A stretch of 37,307 nt of DNA. It comes from Methanococcoides seepicolus. GTDB taxonomy: Archaea > Halobacteriota > Methanosarcinia > Methanosarcinales > Methanosarcinaceae. Shown piece after piece: positions 1-8,795 of this stretch (the stretch's first letter is position 1; every line of letters begins with the position of its first letter). Made by a program: the position numbers and the translations under genes. The stretch covers positions 1 to 37,307 of the forward strand of contig NZ_JAGSOI010000021.1 of NCBI RefSeq assembly GCF_023684405.1, given 5' to 3'. A model generated the notes under the pieces. It saw only the letters and a program-made list of their open reading frames with translations, did no database searches and was not told where the DNA came from.

Positions 1-722
1 TATTGTGCGTTCCTGGCCTTCCTTCCGATAAGCATCTTTTTTATCTTCTTTCCTCTTCTTACAACAGGAGTTATATGAGGAATCTTTTTATTTTGCAAGA
101 ACTCAAACACATCTACTGAATAGAACTCCCTGTCTAAACAAAGGACTTTGACCTTGAAGTTCAGTTTTTTTATGCAATCAATGAAGTAACTGAGGTAATC
201 TACCTTTGTTTTATTCTTTTCTACTGGAAGAACTGATACAGTAAATCGATTGTTTTTGGTTATGATGGAAAGGGAGATGTATGAATAAAATGAGTTTGTT
301 GACTTCTTAGACTGACTGCGTATCACATAGTTTTCGTTAGATGAATCAGTATCTCCATAATAAGGGTCATTAGTAAAATCGATAGCGAATACATATTTCT
401 TTCCTTTTTCCAAAATCTTAAGAGCCTCTTGAAGTAGAATCTTTTCATTTATTCGAATAAGATTATCAAGATCCAGTTTTTGGAAATGATGTCGTATCGA
501 TGTCTCACATACTACTTTTTGGTAGTTTTTTGAAATGGAATGAACCGATCCCTTATCTACTGCCATACATACTGCAGTATGAAAAATATCTTTACAGGTA
601 AGTGAACCATTGATCTTGATTTTAATATTATCTGTAAGTGGTTTTAGAACAGTGTCAATACATTCTTTTGATCTTAGTTCTACTCTGGGAATGTTCTTGG
701 AATTGGGAAGTTGAAATGACAT
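1..722 (-). mobile_element. ISH3/IS4-like DDE transposase, C-terminus cut by window edge
   Basis: An open frame of about 240 codons runs on the minus strand from ATG at 722 off the left edge of the window. It starts MSFQLPNSKNIPRVELRSKE and has no internal stop. Two acidic motifs fit the first two DDE catalytic aspartates: AIDFTNDPYYG near residue 115 and LCLDREFYS near residue 195. The D-x-T-x-x-P-Y-Y-G form is typical, as I recall, of archaeal ISH3-type transposases in the IS4 superfamily. The third acidic residue would lie beyond the window. A GC-rich hairpin sits directly upstream of the start codon. I could not fix a terminal inverted repeat, so the right end of the element is unknown; it should lie between 745 and about 1000. 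Intact as far as visible. Confidence 0.75.
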
Positions 723-745
723 ATGGCGGCGTTTTCGCCGCATAT
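721..745. repeat. GC-rich hairpin next to transposase start codon
   Basis: GCGGCG at 726-731 pairs with CGCCGC at 736-741 around a TTTT loop, with flanking ATAT/ATAT sequence extending the dyad. It lies immediately upstream of the minus-strand start codon at 720-722. A stem here in the mRNA could limit translation of the transposase; that role is inference. Confidence 0.55.
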
Positions 746-1009
746 ATAGCTATCGAATGACATTATTTCATGCTGATAGTAAAATTAGCGAAGTACTGAA
801 ATTGCCTGTATTTTTGAAGATGTTCCGGACCTTTATGATGATCGGGAGTGCAGAGATCTGTGGAAACCCGTGACTTTGGTCATGGGCGGAACAATCCTCA
901 CCTCTTTTTGTGACCTCTCGGGAATAATCTTGGAGTCCAAGATCTTCTTTTAATTTCTCGTGCTGCAAAGGTCTGTTACCGATAGCCTTTGACCGCTCAA
1001 TATCTTCGA
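746..1009. other. Intergenic, no convincing gene
   Basis: About 260 bases between the transposase start and the radical SAM gene. A 66-codon minus-strand frame (768-968) is open, but I recognise no family in it. The missing right end of the insertion element must lie here. Confidence 0.4.
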
Positions 1010-2104
1010 ATGCAGGAAGATCAACATGGGACCGTAAACTTTTCAGCCGAAGCTATCAAATCTACCTATATGGGGGATCCAACATTTTTAAACCGCTATT
1101 TCAAAGTAGAAAAGGATGAATTGCCAGCTCGTTTCAGGATCGTTAAGAGCATTCAGGTAAACTTCGATTCATCGGCTTCTGTTGAAGATCTCTGGAAGGT
1201 CCATGATAGTGCAATTGGAAAGTATAGGGATTTATTGGAAAGTATCGATTCAAATGAAAAAGATATTGAACTCCCTGAAGCCACACATTCTCTTCTTGAT
1301 CTGAAGATCGAGATCGCTGAACGGATACTTGAAAATTGTCATATGTGCGAGCGAAGATGTGGTATAAATCGTAGAGAGGGTGAAAAAGGATTCTGCAGAT
1401 TGCTTGAAACCTCCCGATACGCCTCTGAATTCTTACATATGGGAGAGGAACCAGAACTTGTACCCTCACATACGATCTTCTTCACAGGGTGTGTTTTTGC
1501 CTGTGTTTATTGTCAGAACTGGGACATATCCACCCATCCTGAAAGTGGGAACGAGGCCGACCCTGAAAATTTGGCCAGGATCATAAGAGAGCGACGTTAT
1601 GAAGGTGCAAGGAATGTTAATTTTGTGACCCCTACACCCCATGCCCATTCCATTTTGAAGATCATTGATCGGGTTCTTGTGAACACTCCCATGGTGTGGA
1701 ACTCAAATATGTACCATTCCAAGGAAGTGGCAAAACTACTCGAAGGTGTGATCGATGTATATCTTGCCGACTTCAAATATGGTAATGATAACTGTGCAAG
1801 AAAGTATTCCAAAGTGGAAGATTATCTTGAGGTGGTCAAAAGAGATCATGAGATTGCCTATAAGGACGCAGAGATCATAATCAGGCACCTGGTATTGCCG
1901 GATCATCTGGAATGCTGCACAAGACCAATCGCAGAATGGGTAGCAAATCACATTCCGGAAGTGAGATTCAATCTGATGTTCCAGTACACGCCCTATCCTA
2001 GGGCTTCAAAATACCCGGAAATAGATCGTCGACTCACATCTGAGGAGAAGAGACGTGCAATAGAGATAGTAGAGGAAGCAGGTCTTGAAGATGTCTTGAT
2101 CTGA
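1010..2104 (+). CDS. Radical SAM protein, PflA/PflX-like (COG1313 type)
   Basis: A protein of about 364 residues. The cluster motif is GCVFACVYCQNW (C-x3-C-x2-C) in the middle, which binds the [4Fe-4S]-SAM cofactor. It is preceded by a second cysteine group, CHMCERRCGINR...GFC, seen in PflX/COG1313-type proteins related to pyruvate formate-lyase activating enzymes. The C-terminal half carries barrel elements such as NFVTPTPHAH and YLADFKYGN. The family's substrate is not known to me; it probably generates a 5'-deoxyadenosyl radical on a protein or small molecule. The frame opens after a stop at 983; TTG 989, ATG 1010 and ATG 1070 are all possible starts, none with a clear ribosome site. I chose 1010. 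It stands alone between the insertion element and the acyl-CoA synthetase. Confidence 0.82.
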   Translation: MQEDQHGTVNFSAEAIKSTYMGDPTFLNRYFKVEKDELPARFRIVKSIQVNFDSSASVEDLWKVHDSAIGKYRDLLESIDSNEKDIELPEATHSLLDLKIEIAERILENCHMCERRCGINRREGEKGFCRLLETSRYASEFLHMGEEPELVPSHTIFFTGCVFACVYCQNWDISTHPESGNEADPENLARIIRERRYEGARNVNFVTPTPHAHSILKIIDRVLVNTPMVWNSNMYHSKEVAKLLEGVIDVYLADFKYGNDNCARKYSKVEDYLEVVKRDHEIAYKDAEIIIRHLVLPDHLECCTRPIAEWVANHIPEVRFNLMFQYTPYPRASKYPEIDRRLTSEEKRRAIEIVEEAGLEDVLI

Positions 2105-2362
2105 TAGAGCTCAGGTTCAGATCATACCTAGCTCTTTTCCAATAGCTCTGACTTCTTAATAGGGAGAATGGGTAGCTCCATGAATAATGATCATATGGAA
2201 TTTATTTTCTTTTTCTGAAATAGTCTTCAAGTAGTAAATGCCAGAGCAGATGGACATGAGGAAAAGATGCTAAAACGAGAAGAAACAAAGATTGAATGGG
2301 GATAAAGAAAGGTGGCAAGTCATACTTCGAATGGGCGTATCCGCCAACAGGGGGATAATTAA

Positions 2363-4036
2363 ATGGGGAAAGAGATAGCAGCATTCGATTACGAAGAGGA
2401 GAGAAGGAAGTTCAATTGGGATATTCCTGAAGATTACAATTTTGTTGATATCCTGAGGGCATGGGCAAAGGATAGGACCAAGTTGCTGGCAATCACCGAG
2501 CATCCGGACGGGAGGGTTGAGAAAGCAGCATACTGGGAGGTATGGGACAATGCCATGAGGTTTGGAAATGTCCTTCAGGGGTCAGGCATCCATAAAGGGG
2601 ATCGGGTCCTGGCAATACTTCCCAGGGGAACGGATGTTTATGAGGTCAGTCTCGGTATCTGGGCAATAGGCGGCGTTGTCGTTCCCGGCACGATTATGCT
2701 CAGGGGTAAAGATATAGAATACAGGATAAGGGATGCCGGGGTCAGGGCTTTGATAACAAACGACCCGGCAGTTGCTGATGAGGTGGATGCGATAAGAGAC
2801 AAGATCCCAGTTATCGAGCTTTTCTTTTCAGGTCAGAGGGAGGGATGGAGAGACTATCAACAGGAAATTTGTTCTGCATCGAGAGATCTAAGAATTGAAC
2901 CGCTCACTGCAAGTGATCCTTTGGCCATCAACTACACCTCCGGGACCACGGGCGCACCAAAGGGGGTATTGCATACCCATTCATTGATGTACTGCTTCGA
3001 CAGGCTGAACAGATACTATTGGTGGAATACCCGATCAGACGAGCTATGCTGGGCGACAACAGAACCCGGGTGGGCAAAATGGTATTGGGGACCATTCGGA
3101 GCTGTTTTGAATGCAGGGGCCACCAACTTCCATTACTCGGGTAGATTTGAACCTGAAAAATGGTTCGAGCTGCTTGAGAGATGGAAGATAAACAGGGCAT
3201 GTCTGACCCCAACTGAACTCAGGGCCATGACAACGATCGAGGATGCGGACCTAAGATACGATCTGAAGGACCTGAAGGTTATTTTAACTGCCGGGGAGCC
3301 CTGCACACCAGGTATCGTTAACTTCTTCGCGGAAAAGTTCGGGATATCCGTGCGAGAGGGGTACGGACAAACGGAAACCTGTGTCATCGCCTGCAATTTG
3401 CCCGGAATGGACATAAAACCCGGATCCATGGGCAGGTTTACACCCGGGGTCCAGGGGACAATTGTAGATCCTGATACGGGTGAAAAGTTACCCCCAGGTG
3501 AAAAGGGAACAATTGCTGTTGCAAGGGATCATCCCATGCTTTTCAAAGGATATCACAACAAACCAGAAAAAACGGCAGAATGCTTCCTTGGAAACTGGTA
3601 TTTGACCGGAGACCTTGCAATGATGGATGAGGCCGGATATATATGGTTCGAATCAAGGGCGGATGATGTCTGTATAAGCTCGGGGTACAGGATCGGCCCC
3701 TTTGAGGTTGAAAGTGCAGTGGATTCGCATGAGGCGGTCCTTGAATCTGCCATGATCCCAAGTCCGGACCCGATAAGAGGGGAGGTTGTTAAGGTTTTTG
3801 TTGTCCTGAGAAAGGGTTACGAACCCTCTGAAGAACTCATTAAGGATATCCAGCAGCATGTCAAAGGGATGACCGCCCCATATAAATATCCACGGGAGGT
3901 TGAGTTTGTCAGGGAACTTCCAAAGACCATCAGTGGCAAGATCAAGCGCAAAGAGCTCAGGATAACCGAGTTTGAGATGAAAAGGGATGTTATCGAAAAG
4001 CTAAAGGAAAGGGACCTCTGGCAGAGAGCGGATTAA
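2363..4036 (+). CDS. AMP-forming acyl-CoA synthetase (acetyl-/medium-chain type)
   Basis: 557 residues, normal length for the ANL adenylating superfamily. It activates a carboxylic acid with ATP and CoA to acyl-CoA, AMP and PPi. The phosphate-binding motif YTSGTTGAPKG is at 191-201. GYGQTE near 335, the YLTGDLAMMDE hinge region, a RADDVCISSGYRIGP motif and the catalytic-lysine motif PKTISGKIKRKE near the C-terminus are all present, so the enzyme should be active. A GGGGGAT ribosome site precedes the ATG. The sequence resembles archaeal medium-chain/2-methylbutyryl or aryl acid synthetases more than strict acetate enzymes (inference). It lies upstream of an amino acid dehydrogenase and opposite a 2-oxoacid:ferredoxin oxidoreductase operon, which points to branched-chain or aryl acids as substrate. 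GC content is visibly higher than in the right part of the window. Confidence 0.88.
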   Translation: MGKEIAAFDYEEERRKFNWDIPEDYNFVDILRAWAKDRTKLLAITEHPDGRVEKAAYWEVWDNAMRFGNVLQGSGIHKGDRVLAILPRGTDVYEVSLGIWAIGGVVVPGTIMLRGKDIEYRIRDAGVRALITNDPAVADEVDAIRDKIPVIELFFSGQREGWRDYQQEICSASRDLRIEPLTASDPLAINYTSGTTGAPKGVLHTHSLMYCFDRLNRYYWWNTRSDELCWATTEPGWAKWYWGPFGAVLNAGATNFHYSGRFEPEKWFELLERWKINRACLTPTELRAMTTIEDADLRYDLKDLKVILTAGEPCTPGIVNFFAEKFGISVREGYGQTETCVIACNLPGMDIKPGSMGRFTPGVQGTIVDPDTGEKLPPGEKGTIAVARDHPMLFKGYHNKPEKTAECFLGNWYLTGDLAMMDEAGYIWFESRADDVCISSGYRIGPFEVESAVDSHEAVLESAMIPSPDPIRGEVVKVFVVLRKGYEPSEELIKDIQQHVKGMTAPYKYPREVEFVRELPKTISGKIKRKELRITEFEMKRDVIEKLKERDLWQRAD

Positions 4037-4140
4037 AATAAAGATTGGAAAGGCAGTCGATAGACAAATATTATTAATTCAGTAGCGTGAAAATACATAT
4101 CATGTCGTGTGGATCAGGAGACTCTTAGGGAGGGGTTGAT

Positions 4141-5274
4141 ATGGAAGATATCTTTCGATTTGCGGATGAGCTTGGACCGAGCAAGATCATCCATATATAC
4201 GAGCCTTCTGTTGGATTGAAGGCGGTGTTGGTGGTGGATAATGTGGCGGCCGGACCTTCCATAGGAGGGGTGCGCATGGCTCCGGATGTTAGCACAGAGG
4301 AATGTTTCCGTCTGGCAAGGGCCATGACCCTGAAGAATGCTGCCGCAGGTATTCCATATGGTGGGGGAAAGGCGGTTGTCTATGGTGACCCGAAGATGGC
4401 CCCGGAAAAAAAGATCAAACTTATGAGGGCTCTGGCTTCCTCACTGAGGGAGATCAAGGAGTACATCTTTGCTCCGGACATGGGTACGAATGAGGATTGC
4501 ATGGCCTGTGTGAAGGATGAGATCGGCAGGGCTGTGGGGCTGCCCAGGGTGATCGGTGGGATCCCACTGGACGAGATTGGAGCTACCGGATGGGGTATCA
4601 GGCATGCCACTGAAGTGGCCCTGGAATTCTGTGACTTCAAACTGGAAGGTGCCCGAATTGTGGTCCAGGGTTTTGGTGCAGTGGGTAAGAATGCAGCCCG
4701 CTTCCTTACGGATAATGGGGCCGTACTGGTGGCAGTGTCGGATTCCCTTGGCACCATATACAACCCTGAGGGGCTTGATGTTGATGCATTGATCACCTTG
4801 AAGGAGGCCGGAGGAAGTGTGGTCGATCATCCTGATGGAGAGAGGCTTGGATGCGATTCGGTCATAGACATTGATTGTGACATATGGATCCCGGCAGCCC
4901 GTCCGGATGTTCTGAATGAGGAAAATGTGCATCGCCTTAGGGCAAAGCTTGTGGTCGAGGGTGCCAACATCCCCATCACCCATGATGCGGAAAAATACCT
5001 TCACGAAAAAGGGATCATCTGTGTCCCGGACTTTATTGCCAATGCAGGAGGGGTGATCTGCGCTGCCATGGAGTATGAGGGAGCCAGCGAATGTGCAGCC
5101 CTCCAGGCCATAGGAGAGAATGTTCGTATCAATACCAGACTGGTGATGAAGGAATCGTCATGCAAATGTATACTTCCCAGGGAAGCCGCCATGGATCTTG
5201 CCCTGCAAAGGATTCGCAAAGCCATGGGTTATAGACGATGGTCCCTGTTCTCGTCCGCTCCGGGATTCGTATAA
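4141..5274 (+). CDS. Glu/Leu/Phe/Val-type amino acid dehydrogenase
   Basis: 377 residues, closer to bacterial leucine/valine dehydrogenases (about 360) than to archaeal glutamate dehydrogenases (about 415). It should catalyse reversible oxidative deamination of an amino acid to a 2-oxoacid with NAD(P). Visible are GPSIGGVRMAP, the substrate/catalytic lysines in MTLKNAAAGIPYGGGKAVV, APDMGTNED with the catalytic aspartate, the Rossmann motif GFGAVGKN near 180, and VVEGANIPIT...IANAGGV. A strong GGGAGGGG ribosome site precedes the ATG, and an AT-rich TATA-like stretch near 4068-4080 suggests its own promoter. It is convergent with the oxidoreductase operon, which could act on the same 2-oxoacid. 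Whether the substrate is Leu/Val/Ile, Phe or Glu cannot be read from the sequence alone. Confidence 0.82.
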   Translation: MEDIFRFADELGPSKIIHIYEPSVGLKAVLVVDNVAAGPSIGGVRMAPDVSTEECFRLARAMTLKNAAAGIPYGGGKAVVYGDPKMAPEKKIKLMRALASSLREIKEYIFAPDMGTNEDCMACVKDEIGRAVGLPRVIGGIPLDEIGATGWGIRHATEVALEFCDFKLEGARIVVQGFGAVGKNAARFLTDNGAVLVAVSDSLGTIYNPEGLDVDALITLKEAGGSVVDHPDGERLGCDSVIDIDCDIWIPAARPDVLNEENVHRLRAKLVVEGANIPITHDAEKYLHEKGIICVPDFIANAGGVICAAMEYEGASECAALQAIGENVRINTRLVMKESSCKCILPREAAMDLALQRIRKAMGYRRWSLFSSAPGFV

Positions 5275-5338
5275 TGACTAAATGAGGTGACCGGATTCCT
5301 ATCGGGAAAGGAAATATGCTATGACAATGGGTATGGAG

Positions 5339-6274
5339 TTAAGGAAGAAGCTTGTATTTCCTCCAGTACTCATCCACCATCCCCTGGATACTTTTCAGGA
5401 TATCCTCCTGTCTTACCGGTTTAAAAAGATGGGCGAATCTTTCCTGCTCTTTCAGGTAGTCTTCCACAGGCTTGAATTTCTTTGGAACGAATGTATGTTC
5501 CACCTTGCCATGGACAGACTCCTTTAATGGCCAGATCCCTGTCTCAACAGACAGCTTTGCAAGACTGACGGATTGGGAGGGGTCGAATCCCCATCCTGGT
5601 GGGCAGGAGGAATGGGATATGAAGAGTTTTGGACCCTTATACTGTTCAGCTTTTCTGAACTTGTTCATCAGGTCAACCGGATAGGCAGGGGAGATGGTTG
5701 CAAGGTAGGGGGGATTGTGACTGTTCCATATCTCGAACAGATCCTTCTTTTGAAGCTGTGTACCAGCTGGTCTTACCCCTCCTGGCGGGCTTGTTGCTGT
5801 CCTTGATCCAAAGGGTGTGGCCCCTGATTGCTGGAATCCGGTATTTCCATATGCCTCATTGTCATAACAGATATAATAGAAGTCCAGGTTGCGGTAAAGG
5901 GCTCCGGATGTGGACGACAGGCCCATGTCATATGCAGAACCATCCCCGGTCAGCACGACCACCTTTAGGTTCTCTTCCGGATCCAGCTTGCCCTTTTTGA
6001 TCAATATATCCAGAGCATCCCGGACCCCCTGGGCCCCGGCAGGTGCACAGGCCATTGCAGTATAAAGCCAGGAATTCTTGAAAGGTGTGAAGGGATATAT
6101 GGAAAGGAGGGTAAAACAGCTTGCAGCATTTACAATAACGATCTTTTCCCCCAGTGCCTTCAGGCAATGCCTCAGGGTCAGGAGCCCACCACAACCTGCA
6201 CATGCAGGGGTTCCTGATAGTACGTTCTCTTCAGGGGGTATTTCCCTGATGGATCTGATGGGTGCTGTATCCAT
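5339..6274 (-). CDS. 2-oxoacid:ferredoxin oxidoreductase, beta (TPP-binding) subunit
   Basis: About 311 residues. It carries the thiamine diphosphate/Mg site GDGSAYDMGLSS...YDNEAYGNTG and an N-terminal CAGCGG motif whose cysteines bind an iron-sulfur cluster in PorB/VorB proteins. Together with the alpha and gamma-delta subunits it would oxidatively decarboxylate a 2-oxoacid to acyl-CoA and reduced ferredoxin, or run in reverse. I place the start at ATG 6274, after GGAAGGGATAAAG; an upstream in-frame TTG at 6295 would overlap the alpha gene. It is the last gene of the operon gammadelta-alpha-beta. The subunit names fit POR, VOR or an aryl-pyruvate enzyme; context favours a branched-chain or aryl 2-oxoacid over pyruvate (inference). 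Confidence 0.85.
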   Translation of the reverse strand: MDTAPIRSIREIPPEENVLSGTPACAGCGGLLTLRHCLKALGEKIVIVNAASCFTLLSIYPFTPFKNSWLYTAMACAPAGAQGVRDALDILIKKGKLDPEENLKVVVLTGDGSAYDMGLSSTSGALYRNLDFYYICYDNEAYGNTGFQQSGATPFGSRTATSPPGGVRPAGTQLQKKDLFEIWNSHNPPYLATISPAYPVDLMNKFRKAEQYKGPKLFISHSSCPPGWGFDPSQSVSLAKLSVETGIWPLKESVHGKVEHTFVPKKFKPVEDYLKEQERFAHLFKPVRQEDILKSIQGMVDEYWRKYKLLP

Positions 6275-6278
6275 ATCT

Positions 6279-7499
6279 TTATCCCTTCCCTGCAATTTCC
6301 TTCAATCCTGCCATTTCTTTCCACTCATTCTCTGTATACAGGAGATGGGGCGTTTCCACAATTCCAGTATCCTCAGCCGTGGTCATTTTATCAAAGATAA
6401 ACTCGAATTCTTCCGGGCTGATGTTCTTTCCCCCAAGCCCTCCAATGAAGGATAGTAAAAGGGGCCTGTTTATCTCATTGTACAGGCAACCGGCCATCTC
6501 TGAATATATGATCCCTCCCTTGCCTACGCTGATGTTCTGGTCTATGACAGCCACTGCCCTTTTCCCTTTCAATGCATTCTTTATATCAGGGTCCGGAAAT
6601 GGTCTCAATACCCTCAGCCTCAGTAACCCGGCCTTGAGCCCTTTCTCCCGTGCTCTTTTCACGGCAGCTTTCCCGAGGGTGGAAAATGAGTTTGTCATGA
6701 CAAGGACATATTCGGCATCTTCCAGCATATATTCTTCAATGGCCCTGTATTTTCTGCCAAATTTCTGTTCGAAGTCCCCGCACACCTCCTTGTAGACCTC
6801 CAGGGCATTCTTACTTGCAAGGTGCATCTGGTATTTGAAATAGGAATAGAACTCCCCGCCAAGGACCGCAACGCCCTGGGCCATGGGCTGAGCTGGCTTG
6901 AAAAAGGCATGTTCCGGCTGGTATTCTGGCAGGAAACTTCTGACAGTCTCCACATCCGGGATCTCCACGGGTTCTCTGGTAAATGAGAGGTAAAAACCGT
7001 CCATGTTCACAATGACAGGCAAGAGCACCCGTTCATCCTCAGCCAGTTTGTATGCCATCAGGATCGAATCAAATACTTCCTGGCAGGTCTCGCAATGGAT
7101 CTGTAAGAATCCCGAATCCCTGATCGCCAGAATATCGTTGTGGTCCGGCCCCAGGGTGATCGGTGAGGACAATCCCCTTGATACATTTACCATCACCAGA
7201 GGGACTCTCCATCCTGCCACTGTATATATCATCTCAAATCCATACAACAGGCCCTGGCTGGATGTGGCCGTGAAGGTCCTGACCCCTGTGGCGGAAGCAG
7301 CACCTGCTGCCGTTACCATGGAATGCTCCGAGTCCATGGTAACAAAACTCGCATCCATGGCCCCGTCGGATATCCACTTTGCAATTGTCTCGATGATCTC
7401 CGTCTGGGGAGTTATAGGATAGGCCGGAATATAATCCACTTCTGCCAGCCGCACCCCCCAGGCAGCGGCACCATTGCCGGTTAGCATCTCTTTTCCCAT
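6279..7499 (-). CDS. 2-oxoacid:ferredoxin oxidoreductase, alpha subunit
   Basis: 406 residues, the usual length for PorA/VorA. Typical motifs are GNGAAAWGVRLAEVDYIPAYPITPQTE at the start (split here: GNGAAAWG and PAYPITPQTE), MDSEHSMVTAAGAASATG, ATSSQGLLYG and LGPDHNDILAIRDSG, which form the pyrimidine-binding half of the TPP site and the active-site wall. The start codon overlaps the stop of the gamma-delta gene by one base (TAATG), so the two are translationally coupled. Substrate specificity cannot be assigned from the motifs; PorA-, VorA- and phenylglyoxylate-type alpha subunits all share them. Confidence 0.86.
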   Translation of the reverse strand: MGKEMLTGNGAAAWGVRLAEVDYIPAYPITPQTEIIETIAKWISDGAMDASFVTMDSEHSMVTAAGAASATGVRTFTATSSQGLLYGFEMIYTVAGWRVPLVMVNVSRGLSSPITLGPDHNDILAIRDSGFLQIHCETCQEVFDSILMAYKLAEDERVLLPVIVNMDGFYLSFTREPVEIPDVETVRSFLPEYQPEHAFFKPAQPMAQGVAVLGGEFYSYFKYQMHLASKNALEVYKEVCGDFEQKFGRKYRAIEEYMLEDAEYVLVMTNSFSTLGKAAVKRAREKGLKAGLLRLRVLRPFPDPDIKNALKGKRAVAVIDQNISVGKGGIIYSEMAGCLYNEINRPLLLSFIGGLGGKNISPEEFEFIFDKMTTAEDTGIVETPHLLYTENEWKEMAGLKEIAGKG

Positions 7500-8410
7500 T
7501 ATAGTTCACCTTCTTCCGATTGGGAGTGCATCTCCCGCACGTCATTGATGGCCTTTACCGGACATTCCCTGGCGCATATGAGACAACCCTTACAGTTTTC
7601 GTAATCCGCATAAGGATAACCGTCTTCATTTACCTGGATACAACCCTCAGGACACCTGGCAACACAGGTCATGCACCTGGTACAAAGGTCATAATCCCAG
7701 ATAGGTCTGAATACCCGCCAGTTTCCCGTTCTTCGCAGGGGGGTATTGCCGGTGGCATTTATGGCAGGACTGGATACACGAGCTGTTTCGAAAGGTATGT
7801 TGATAACATTCTCCCCTTCCCGTATGGCCTCAGTAGTTTTCATTTGTACCGGGACCACTGCATCGTAACAATAAAGTGCAGCCTCTGCATTCTTTTCTAA
7901 AATTCCCCTGTCCGATATTATTCCGGATAGCTCCTTTTCCAGGGCATCCCTTAAGGCATCCTCTCCAATGCCGGCGATCCTAGAGGCAACAGCAGCTGCA
8001 AGGCTGCTGAGGACGGGCTTTCCGATCATATCAAGGCCGATCTTTGTAAGGTCCAGTGTTATCACGTGATCTGTGATACTGTACCTTTCCTGTGTTTCCA
8101 GAGGACTCTGGGGCGTGTTTACAAAAACGACACCCCCTTTTTTAAGTCCTGATAAAGGCATTGCCTTAGGATCTGACAGTAGCGTTTCATCTATAACTAT
8201 CACAATATCAGGATCTGAGATCACGCCCCGCTCCATGATGTTCTCTCTGGAGATGCGGGTAAAGGCAGTGATCGGCGCCCCCCTTTTCTCGGCACCATAT
8301 AATGGAAAATCCTGTACATTGTAGCCGTCCAGAAATGCAGCTGTCCCGAGCACTCTGCTGGCAACCTTCGCTCCCTGGCCACCCCTGCCGTGGAATCTCA
8401 ATCTGAGCAT
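7499..8410 (-). CDS. 2-oxoacid:ferredoxin oxidoreductase, fused gamma-delta subunit
   Basis: 303 residues. The N-terminal 180 residues are the gamma (CoA-binding) domain, starting RFHGRGGQGAKVASRVLG. A linker leads to a delta ferredoxin domain with two [4Fe-4S] motifs: CTRCMTCVARCPEGC and CKGCLICARECP. Gamma and delta are often separate genes; here they form one chain. It is the first gene of the operon, with a GGGGAG ribosome site at 8416-8421 and a TATA-like element at 8443-8450. The delta ferredoxin passes electrons to or from soluble ferredoxin, such as the 2[4Fe-4S] protein at 22722. Confidence 0.87.
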   Translation of the reverse strand: MLRLRFHGRGGQGAKVASRVLGTAAFLDGYNVQDFPLYGAEKRGAPITAFTRISRENIMERGVISDPDIVIVIDETLLSDPKAMPLSGLKKGGVVFVNTPQSPLETQERYSITDHVITLDLTKIGLDMIGKPVLSSLAAAVASRIAGIGEDALRDALEKELSGIISDRGILEKNAEAALYCYDAVVPVQMKTTEAIREGENVINIPFETARVSSPAINATGNTPLRRTGNWRVFRPIWDYDLCTRCMTCVARCPEGCIQVNEDGYPYADYENCKGCLICARECPVKAINDVREMHSQSEEGEL

Positions 8411-8442
8411 AAAAACTCCCCAATATCTTTAGGATTTTCTGT

Positions 8443-8450
8443 CTATAAAT
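8443..8450 (-). promoter_or_regulatory. TATA-like element of the oxidoreductase operon
   Basis: ATTTATAG on the minus strand, about 33 bases upstream of the gamma-delta start codon. With the usual 22-27 base spacing, transcripts would start just before the GGGGAG ribosome site, giving a very short leader. Confidence 0.4.
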
Positions 8451-8668
8451 ATCCTCTCATCCTTTATCTGAGTTATATGGGTCGATGGCATCCAGATATT
8501 TTGAACCGGCTGGCTGAACAATGGATTGGTTTCCATGAGAATGGTTGTGAAGATATCGTTTTTACTGGAATTTCAGGAAAAATCAAAGTTACAAAAAGGC
8601 TGGATATCCTGCGATTGACTGATAAGGACGAGAGTTTGCCATAGCATCCGTTATACGATTAGATGAGC

Positions 8669-8795
8669 AATGTAGTTCTTTTTTGTGATCTTACTCGAAG
8701 ACCAGTACGTCTTGCGCTGCGATATTCACGATGACACGTAATCCCATAGCATCATCCAGCAGCCTTGTCGGAACATCACAAAAAAGAACTACATT
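8669..8795. repeat. Perfect 21-bp inverted repeat straddling the modC stop codon
   Basis: Arm 8669-8689 (starts AATGTAGTTC, ends TTGTGAT) is an exact reverse complement of arm 8775-8795, with an 85-base spacer. The right arm lies inside modC and encodes VVLFCD; the left arm begins two bases beyond the modC stop codon. One mismatch further out, the match resumes briefly. The modC transcript could fold into a long stem enclosing its own stop codon and last codons. It may be a transcript-end or stability element, or the scar of a template-switch event. Confidence 0.85.

Noticed and set aside
4441-5004. 187-codon minus-strand open frame
   Set aside because: Antisense to the amino acid dehydrogenase, no family features.
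8477-8644. 55-codon plus-strand frame (MGRWHPDILNRL...)
   Set aside because: No ribosome site, no recognised family, and it lies over the promoter of the oxidoreductase operon. It could be a small gene but I cannot support it.
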